Source: Bacteroides sp. UBA1773
Lineage (GTDB): Bacteria; Bacteroidota; Bacteroidia; Bacteroidales; Bacteroidaceae
Direction: 5' to 3'
DNA: 9,665 bases
Assembly (NCBI GenBank): GCA_002315285.1
Contig: DCGR01000052.1
Coordinates: 1 to 9,665 of the forward strand
Shown: positions 1 to 4,929 of the stretch, piece after piece
How the letters are laid out: every line of letters begins with the position of its first letter
Numbering within the stretch: position 1 is the first letter of the stretch
Made by a program: the position numbers and the translations under genes
The notes under the pieces: generated by a model
Told to the model about the DNA's origin: nothing
Database searches by the model: none
Seen by the model: the letters and a program-made list of their open reading frames with translations, nothing else

Positions 1-303
1 GTGGCTTTTGAACTGAAAACGGAGAGATTTAAGCCAGAGCATTTGGGACAACTCAACTTCTATCTCGAAGCACTCGACCGCGATGTGAAGAAGCCATTTG
101 AGAACCCGAGTATTGGAGTTCTGCTATGCAAAAGCAAAGACGACGAGGTTGTGGAGTATGCGCTCAGCCGCAACCTTTCGCCCACTATGGTGGCGGAATA
201 TGAACTGAAATTGCCCGACAAGGCACTCCTGCAACACAAAATGCAGGAACTCGCAGATTTGATGGACGAACAAAACAACACTTCCGACTATGGGATTGAA
301 TAA
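1..303 (+). CDS. DUF1016 (YhcG-like) PD-(D/E)xK nuclease-fold protein, C-terminal part only
   Basis: The frame is open from the first base, so the gene begins upstream. The GTG at base 1 lines up with an internal valine of the family (pattern ..VAIELK..) and is not a start. The visible part is the end of the PD-(D/E)xK nuclease fold: the E-x-K half of the active site (E4, K6 of the visible peptide), then FKPEHLGQLNFYLEALD, the family hallmark PSIGVLLCKSK, and VEYALSRN. The protein ends SDYGIE. DUF1016 proteins are predicted nucleases of poorly defined function and are often encoded inside type I R-M operons between hsdM and hsdS, which fits the hsdS gene downstream. The last 14 bases overlap an ATG in another frame (bases 290-303), so translation of the next frame may be coupled to this one. 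Family assignment is firm; the in vivo role is unknown. Confidence 0.85.
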   Translation: MAFELKTERFKPEHLGQLNFYLEALDRDVKKPFENPSIGVLLCKSKDDEVVEYALSRNLSPTMVAEYELKLPDKALLQHKMQELADLMDEQNNTSDYGIE

Positions 304-529
304 TTATAAATTGGAAGAACAGATAGAAAAGTCCCTTCGCGAAAGTGAAGGCGACTTCCCAATGGCTTCCCAAAGACTTCCCAAAGACTTCCCAATAACC
401 GCCACAAGAACTTTTGAGCTGATAAAACTCTCAACACTGTCGAGAGAAATTGCATGGTCACACAATACGCTGATAATGAGCCAATGCAAAAAGAATAATC
501 TTAATATTTCGGGTTATGGGATTGAATAA
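290..529 (+). pseudogene. Chimeric remnant: HsdS-like start joined to a DUF1016 N-domain piece
   Basis: This 79-codon frame starts MGLNNYKLEEQIEKS, which resembles the start of Bacteroidota HsdS proteins and of the intact hsdS at 516 (MGLNKIRLGDYI). It then passes through a proline-rich stretch made by 11-bp tandem repeats. It continues as TFELIKLSTLSREIAWSHNTLIMSQCKKNN, which matches the YhcG/DUF1016 N-terminal pattern (..EI.WSHN.LIM..CK..). It ends SGYGIE, the same ending as the upstream DUF1016 gene. No full domain is present. The simplest reading is debris of a tandem yhcG-hsdS duplication that later lost most of the second yhcG. It could still be translated, because its ATG overlaps the upstream stop, and so could couple translation on to hsdS. 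Remnant status is inferred. Confidence 0.55.
355..398 (+). repeat. Four 11-bp tandem repeats (CTTCCCAAAGA-type)
   Basis: Units start at 355, 366, 377 and 388: CTTCCCAATGG, CTTCCCAAAGA, CTTCCCAAAGA, CTTCCCAATAA. The middle two are identical and the outer two differ only in the last bases. The unit is not a multiple of three, so gain or loss of one copy would shift the frame of the 290-529 remnant relative to its DUF1016-like half. The array lies just upstream of hsdS. Slippage at the array has not been shown. Confidence 0.8.
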
Positions 530-1634
530 GATTAGATTAGGAGATTATATTCGACGTTCAACAGTCAATAACCGAGATTTGAAATATAGCGAAGACCTAA
601 TTGTTGGAGTTAATAGCCAAGGTGTTTTTGCTTCGCCTAAGGGGGACCCTATAGAAGTTGATTTAAAGCCATATAAGATTGTAGAAAATGGAGCATTTGT
701 GTACAATCCTACTCGTCTTGACTTGGGCTCTTTGGCTTATCGAACAGAAGGCCTTTGCATAGTGTCTCATCTATACATTGTCTTTTACCTGAATGAAGAA
801 GGTAAAAAGATTATTGACCCAATGTATTTATACATATATTTTCGCCGTAGGGAGTTTTGTCGTGAGGTTACATTTAGAAACTTTGGTAGCCAAAGACCTG
901 AATTTAGTTTCTCAGATATGAGCGACATCGAAATCACCCTTCCCTCGCTCGACATCCAGCGGAAGTACGTGGATGTTTACAACGCGATGTTGGCGAACCA
1001 GCAGAACTACGAGCGCGGGTTGGAGGATTTGAAACTCGTGTGCGACGGGTATATCGAGGATTTGAGAAGAAGAATGCCGTGCGAAAGGATTGGGGGGTAT
1101 ATTGACGAGAAAAATAATAGAAATTCTTTGTTGCAGTCCACTGATGTTCTAGGTGTTAATAGCTCAAGCACTTTTGGTGAAACACGCGCGGATACTAATG
1201 GTTTAGATTTTCACAACTATAAATTAGTAAGCTACAATCAATTTGCATATAATCCATCTAGAATTAATTTAGGTTCCATTGCTTTATACAAAGAAAATAA
1301 AGATTGTATCATTTCTCCAATGTATTGTGTCTTTTCTGTCATTGATGAAAATAAATTGTTTCCTGAATATTTAATGCTTTGGTTTGGAAGAAAAGAATTT
1401 CAAAGAAGCACCTTGTATTATGCAATGGGATCCGTAAGGGACACTTTTGATTTTGGATTAATGAAAGAATTTGCTATCCCGATTCCCGACATTGAAATTC
1501 AGAAATCCATCGTCAAGATTTACAACTGTTACATTGAGCGCAAGCGCATCAGCGAGCAGTTGAAATCGCAAATCAAGGACATTTGTCCGATATTGATAAA
1601 AGGGAGTATTGAGGAGGGGAAAAAGGAAAATTAA
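516..1634 (+). CDS. hsdS: Type I restriction-modification specificity subunit HsdS
   Basis: This 372-residue DNA-recognition subunit of a type I R-M complex would bind HsdM and HsdR and set the bipartite target sequence. It has the standard two-half layout: target recognition domain (TRD) 1 ~3-145, a helical conserved spacer ~146-188, TRD2 ~189-327 and a C-terminal helix ~328-372. The halves repeat each other at a ~182-residue offset: GVN (31 and 213), YNPTRLDLGSLA (63) with YNPSRINLGSIA (245), CIVSHLYIVF (81) with CIISPMYCVF (264), and DIQRKYVDVYN with EIQKSIVKIYN. Length is close to the usual ~400. The start is the ATG in the duplicated junction, overlapping the stop of the preceding remnant by 14 bp, with no SD, so translational coupling is likely. 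The spacer (~920-1095) is visibly richer in G+C than the AT-rich TRDs, which suggests exchanged TRDs. hsdM is not in the window. Confidence 0.95.
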   Translation: MGLNKIRLGDYIRRSTVNNRDLKYSEDLIVGVNSQGVFASPKGDPIEVDLKPYKIVENGAFVYNPTRLDLGSLAYRTEGLCIVSHLYIVFYLNEEGKKIIDPMYLYIYFRRREFCREVTFRNFGSQRPEFSFSDMSDIEITLPSLDIQRKYVDVYNAMLANQQNYERGLEDLKLVCDGYIEDLRRRMPCERIGGYIDEKNNRNSLLQSTDVLGVNSSSTFGETRADTNGLDFHNYKLVSYNQFAYNPSRINLGSIALYKENKDCIISPMYCVFSVIDENKLFPEYLMLWFGRKEFQRSTLYYAMGSVRDTFDFGLMKEFAIPIPDIEIQKSIVKIYNCYIERKRISEQLKSQIKDICPILIKGSIEEGKKEN

Positions 1635-1679
1635 TTAGTGTGGCGCTGATGCAAATGGTGGAGTGTAAAAAAAATATGT

Positions 1680-1711
1680 CCCCCAAAATTAAAAAAATAT
1701 TATTTTTGGGG
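1680..1711 (+). promoter_or_regulatory. Inverted repeat with embedded -7-like box upstream of the DUF4143 ATPase
   Basis: CCCCAAAA (1681-1688) is the exact reverse complement of TTTTGGGG (1704-1711). The loop is 15 bases and AT-only, with three more pairable bases beyond one mismatch. The right arm contains TATTTTTG (1701-1708), an exact match to the Bacteroidota -7 consensus TAnnTTTG, and an AGAGG SD-like stretch follows at 1723-1727 before the ATG at 1735. I see no clear -33 TTTG at the usual distance. The element may be an operator overlapping a promoter, or a hairpin ending hsdS transcripts. The spacer 1635-1734 holds no gene. Confidence 0.5.
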
Positions 1712-1734
1712 AATAAATTAATAGAGGTTAAGTT

Positions 1735-2922
1735 ATGAAACTCATTGAAAGAACAGAATATCTCAATAAGCTCAAAGCATCGATTGGAACCCCTGATATA
1801 AAGGTAATTACGGGAGTACGGCGTTCGGGAAAGTCCAAACTGATGGAAGCATTGATTCAGTATATAAAAAGTTCCACGGATGCCAATATTATTCATATAA
1901 ACTTCAATTTATTGGAATTCGAAGAATTGGTTTCTTATAAAAAACTTTATGAGTATGTTTTAGCTAATTACAAAGAAGATGTGGCAAATTTTCTTCTCAT
2001 TGATGAAGTTCAGATGTGTAACGGATTTGAGAAAGCCATTAATAGTCTCCATACTATGGAGAAATTCGACATATTTATAACAGGTTCCAATGCATTTCTT
2101 TTAAGTTCGGATTTGGCAACACTATTTACGGGCAGAACCCTTAAAATTGAAGTGTATCCTTTCTCCTTTAAGGAATTCTGCAAATATTATGATTATTCGG
2201 ATTCTTATTCCGCATTTGAAAAGTATCTGACTGAAGGAGGTATGTCTGGTGCATATCTCTACAAAGATACTGAACAGAAATTTGCGTACATAAAAGATAT
2301 TTTTGAAACACTCGTCATTCGTGATATAAGGCAGAAATATAAAATCCGAAACAGGATTCTGATGGACAGAATGGTGGATTTTTTAATGGATAATATTTCA
2401 AATATCACCACCATTAGAAATATAACGAGAATTCTTTCAACAAATGACGAAACGACCGACCATAAAACAATCGGTTCCTATATTCAGTATTTGTGCAATG
2501 CCTTTGCATTCTATAAAGTTCGAAGATATGACATTCAAGGGAAAAAATATCTTGCTTCAAATGATAAATATTATCTCTGCGACCATGGTTTCAGGTATGC
2601 TATGCTCGGAACAAAGAATATGGACTATGGCAGAATAATAGAAAATATTGTGGCTGTAGAATTGATGAGAAGAGGCTATGAAGTCTATGTCGGAGTTCTT
2701 TATAAAAAGGAAATCGATTTTGTGGCGATAAAAGGGAATGAAAAAGTATATATTCAGGTGGCTGACAACATTGAAAGTGAAAATACTTTTTTGCGGGAAA
2801 CAGCACCCTTGCTCAAAATAAACGATGCCTATCCCAAAATTCTTATTGCTCATACAAGACATGAAACATACGACTATGAGGGAATAAAAATAATTGATAT
2901 ATCAAAATGGTTGCTGAACTAA
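1735..2922 (+). CDS. AAA_14/DUF4143 family ATPase
   Basis: This is a 395-residue protein of the widespread AAA_14-DUF4143 family. The N-terminal P-loop domain has Walker A GVRRSGKS (27-34), Walker B FLLIDEVQ (86-93), a sensor-like FITGSNA (114-120) and an arginine in FTGRT (131-135). The C-terminal DUF4143 region has the usual ENIVAVELMRRGYEV (304-317) and KEIDFVAIKG..KVYIQVAD, a decayed-looking PD-(D/E)xK fold in which the catalytic lysine position is Q341. Cellular function is unknown for most members, and many sit in variable or defence regions. The gene is notably AT-rich with A/T-ending codons, unlike hsdR. It has its own promoter-like spacer upstream, and its stop is 24 bp before the hsdR scar, so it may once have been the gene just ahead of hsdR. 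It may be a passenger rather than part of the R-M enzyme. Confidence 0.9.
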   Translation: MKLIERTEYLNKLKASIGTPDIKVITGVRRSGKSKLMEALIQYIKSSTDANIIHINFNLLEFEELVSYKKLYEYVLANYKEDVANFLLIDEVQMCNGFEKAINSLHTMEKFDIFITGSNAFLLSSDLATLFTGRTLKIEVYPFSFKEFCKYYDYSDSYSAFEKYLTEGGMSGAYLYKDTEQKFAYIKDIFETLVIRDIRQKYKIRNRILMDRMVDFLMDNISNITTIRNITRILSTNDETTDHKTIGSYIQYLCNAFAFYKVRRYDIQGKKYLASNDKYYLCDHGFRYAMLGTKNMDYGRIIENIVAVELMRRGYEVYVGVLYKKEIDFVAIKGNEKVYIQVADNIESENTFLRETAPLLKINDAYPKILIAHTRHETYDYEGIKIIDISKWLLN

Positions 2923-2931
2923 TTTCAATCA

Positions 2932-2938
2932 AAGGGAG
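2932..2938 (+). promoter_or_regulatory. Strong Shine-Dalgarno site ahead of the hsdR scar
   Basis: AAGGGAG lies 8 bases before the ATG at 2947. It is the best SD match seen in the window. It supports the idea that this ATG was once a genuine, well-expressed hsdR start, whereas the present hsdR (4930) has none. Confidence 0.6.
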
Positions 2939-2946
2939 AAAAGTAT

Positions 2947-3027
2947 ATGTCCAAACTCACAAATTACAACGGCAACTATTGCAAACACGAATATAGGCCA
3001 GGTGCTGGAACAAAGGATGAAGTGTGA
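2947..3027 (+). pseudogene. Truncated hsdR start (26-codon scar)
   Basis: The reading frame begins MSKLTNYNGNYCKHEY; the intact HsdR at 4930 begins MSKLTNHNGRYCESEF. That is 11 of 16 residues identical, and by my count 35 of 48 bases. After base ~2994 the similarity ends and the frame stops ten codons later. The divergence shows that this is not a fresh duplication of the current hsdR but the stump of a related allele. It lies directly behind the DUF4143 gene, with its own SD, as a normal hsdR would. It marks a recombination breakpoint where the AAA15 pair and the present hsdR were brought in, or where an older hsdR was deleted. The short peptide could still be translated, but a function is unlikely. 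Confidence 0.8.
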
Positions 3028-3063
3028 AAAGTGTATAAAATATGATTATTGATATTGTTTTTG

Positions 3064-3112
3064 AGAAATTTTCACAAAATATCGTATCATATTTAGAAAT
3101 TTTGTATTTTTG
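3064..3112 (+). promoter_or_regulatory. Probable promoter and repeat-type operator for the AAA15 pair
   Basis: TATTTTTG at 3105-3112 is an exact Bacteroidota -7 box (TAnnTTTG) and would give a ~20-base leader before the ATG at 3136. Upstream lie a direct repeat AGAAATTTT (3064-3072 and 3095-3103, start-to-start 31 bp, about three helical turns) and an inverted repeat ACAAAAT (3074-3080) with ATTTTGT (3099-3105), whose right arm touches the -7 box. No -33 TTTG is visible at the right spacing. The arrangement suggests separate, perhaps repressed, transcription of the pair. The rest of the spacer 3028-3135 holds nothing else I can support. Confidence 0.45.
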
Positions 3113-3135
3113 AAGCATAAAAAACGGCAAGAAAT

Positions 3136-4467
3136 ATGTTAATAGATTTCGCAGTAAAAAACTTTTTGTCTTTTAAGGATGAAGTTTCATTCAGTATGCT
3201 TGCAGCCAAGTCTGTCAAGGAAATGGAAGATACAAACAATGTCTATTCAAATGTTTCTGTAGTAGGTCAAAACAACTTGAGACTATTGAAGGCAGCCGCC
3301 ATTTATGGTGCAAATGGTTCTGGGAAAAGCAATCTGATACAGGCCTTCATTTTCTTTCGGAATTTTGTGGTGGATTCTTTCCATAAAGACACCCTTCTCA
3401 ACGACTTCAAACACAACCAGTTCTTATTCAACAGTGATAAGGATAATGCCTCTGCCTTTGAAATGACTTTCATCACCGAAGACACCAAATATCGCTATGG
3501 CTTTAGCATTGTAGGAGAAACCATTGACAAAGAATGGCTTTTTGAACAACAGGCAGATGCGGTAAAAGAAAGTTATTGCTTCAAAAGGATGGATGGGGAG
3601 ATTACTTGCAACGCTAAAAACTTTAAAGTGACCAAGGAAGCAAAAGCATCAACCAGAAACAATGCCTTGTTTCTTTCTGCTGCTGCATTGTTCAATGCCG
3701 AAACCGCTATCAAAATCAAGAGATTCTTTACGGATAGCTTCAATATTATTAGTGGCGTCAAAGACAATACCGTCTCGGTGACTGCACAGAAGTTGAACGA
3801 AAGCGACGACATGCACAATAGGATTGTGGAATTCATGAAGCTCGCCGATTTCGGAATTGAAGATGTTCGAGTTGAAGAATCTTTAGCCGAAAGCATTACG
3901 GATATTAAGGATCCCATCTTACGTAAATTGTTGGGCGGTACAGATTATGACAAAAGGCCAGTTGAAAACAAAATAAAATCCTGGGAAATAAACACTTATC
4001 ATAAGGAGTTTGATGGTGAAGTCCCTTGCGATTTGGTCCCATTGAATTTAGGTAGTGAATCAGTTGGTACCATCAAAACTTTTGCAATGATTGGCCCTTG
4101 GCTTGACACCCTGATGAATGGTAAGGTTCTGATTGTGGATGAGTTTGGTGCCAGTCTCCACACAAAATTGGCCTTGGAGTTGCTGCGGCTGTTCCAAAGC
4201 AAATTGAATAATGGTTCGCAGCTGATTGTTACAACCCACGACACGAACTTGTTGCGCAAAGATTTGTTCCGCCGCGACCAAATATGGTTTACGGAAAAAG
4301 ACGAGTATGGCGTTTCCGATTTGTATTCACTTGTCGAGTATCGGATAAACCAAGCCACCAGTGTTCGCAACGACGCCTCATTCAGCAAGGATTATTTGGC
4401 TGGAAAATATGGTGCAATTCCTCATTTTGGTAACATTCAACAATTCATTGACGACTATGGCAGGTAA
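3136..4467 (+). CDS. AAA15-family (COG1106, RloA/AbiLi-like) ABC-fold ATPase
   Basis: This 443-residue ATPase resembles the sensor or motor subunits of abortive-infection systems. The start, MLIDFAVKNFLSFKDEVSFSM, is the typical first strand of the family (..I.NF.SFKD...). Walker A is GANGSGKSN (58-66), an ABC-signature-like LNLGSESVGT is at 303-312, Walker B is KVLIVDEFGASLH (330-342), and the H-switch is VTTHDT (365-370). The insert between Walker A and the signature (~70-300) replaces the long coiled coil of SMC/Rad50 proteins. Relatives include RloA (named as a restriction-linked ORF in Campylobacter), AbiLi and AriA of PARIS, each encoded next to a small effector. Here the partner is the overlapping next gene (11 bp, 4457-4467). 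A promoter-like spacer precedes it. Family is firm; a defence role is inferred from relatives and location. Confidence 0.88.
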   Translation: MLIDFAVKNFLSFKDEVSFSMLAAKSVKEMEDTNNVYSNVSVVGQNNLRLLKAAAIYGANGSGKSNLIQAFIFFRNFVVDSFHKDTLLNDFKHNQFLFNSDKDNASAFEMTFITEDTKYRYGFSIVGETIDKEWLFEQQADAVKESYCFKRMDGEITCNAKNFKVTKEAKASTRNNALFLSAAALFNAETAIKIKRFFTDSFNIISGVKDNTVSVTAQKLNESDDMHNRIVEFMKLADFGIEDVRVEESLAESITDIKDPILRKLLGGTDYDKRPVENKIKSWEINTYHKEFDGEVPCDLVPLNLGSESVGTIKTFAMIGPWLDTLMNGKVLIVDEFGASLHTKLALELLRLFQSKLNNGSQLIVTTHDTNLLRKDLFRRDQIWFTEKDEYGVSDLYSLVEYRINQATSVRNDASFSKDYLAGKYGAIPHFGNIQQFIDDYGR

Positions 4468-4915
4468 GAACTCCAGATTGGACAATCCGTTCAAAAGCCG
4501 TCGGGAACTTGATGAGCGTAAACAGAATACACGTACCGAACATCAGGTGGTTGATGAGAAACCACTCATCGTGTTCAGCTTTAAGGATTTTGATGACTCT
4601 CAATGCCCTACTGGACAGACTTTCAAAGAGTGGGAAAAGGCTGGATTGTTGTCCGACTTGTTCATAAAACTTGTCGATGTGTCTTCAAAGAACCGTATTG
4701 AAGCAGAGCAACAAAAGGTCGTCAAAATATATGGCGATTGGCCCAAAGGGCATACCGACTTTAAGCTTCCCGATCACATCCAAGGTGAAGTTGATTGGGG
4801 AACGCTTCAGCGGATTGGTGGCCAAAAGGCTCGAATTGCTGGTTATATGAATGACAATGTTTTTTACGTCGTTTTTCTTGATAAAGAACACAAGTTCTAC
4901 AAATCAGGAAAATAA
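4457..4915 (+). CDS. Unrecognised 152-aa protein, candidate effector of the AAA15 ATPase
   Basis: I do not recognise the family with confidence. The start at 4457 is chosen because it overlaps the ATPase stop by 11 bp, giving translational coupling; the ATG at 4361 would overlap by over 100 bp. Residues 1-34 are polar and charged (MAGKNSRLDNPFKSRRELDERK..), likely flexible. The core begins at KPLIVFSFKDFD (35-46), includes an acidic DFDDSQCP, and ends with IGGQKARIAGYMNDNVFYVVFLDKEHKFYK (120-149). This last stretch looks like a beta-hairpin, and the pattern R-I-x-G-Y..VFYVVFLDKEHKFY recalls the C-terminal strands and final H/Y of RelE/ParE-type toxins. It lacks the TOPRIM or EG.TE motifs expected of RloB or the DUF4435 partner of PARIS, and there is no signal peptide or membrane segment. 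It may be an RNase-like toxin held in check by the ATPase; that is inference only. Confidence 0.75.
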   Translation: MAGKNSRLDNPFKSRRELDERKQNTRTEHQVVDEKPLIVFSFKDFDDSQCPTGQTFKEWEKAGLLSDLFIKLVDVSSKNRIEAEQQKVVKIYGDWPKGHTDFKLPDHIQGEVDWGTLQRIGGQKARIAGYMNDNVFYVVFLDKEHKFYKSGK

Positions 4916-4929
4916 AACTTTTCCCCATC

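Larger units (their letters stand above)
289..529 (+). repeat. Duplicated 15-bp yhcG-stop/hsdS-start junction
   Basis: The 15 bases TATGGGATTGAATAA occur at 289-303 and again at 515-529, 226 bp apart. In each copy one frame reads YGIE-stop (end of a DUF1016-type frame) and another reads ATG GGA TTG AAT (MGLN, an HsdS-type start). Similarity carries on loosely past each copy (aattataaattgg versus gattagattagg). This is direct evidence that the gene-to-gene junction was duplicated. The span given covers both copies and the segment between them. Confidence 0.85.

Noticed and set aside
1..3. GTG as start codon of the first gene
   Set aside because: It aligns with an internal valine of the DUF1016 nuclease fold; the N-terminal domain of the protein must lie before the window.
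1..3135. hsdS shufflon with inverted partial hsdS copies
   Set aside because: No reverse-strand hsdS segment, invertase gene or long inverted repeat is visible; the only hsdS-like extra piece is the short same-strand remnant at 290.
4361..4456. Upstream ATG giving the small protein 32 more residues
   Set aside because: It would overlap the ATPase by over 100 bp, and the added residues show no domain. The ATG at 4457 gives a typical short coupling overlap.
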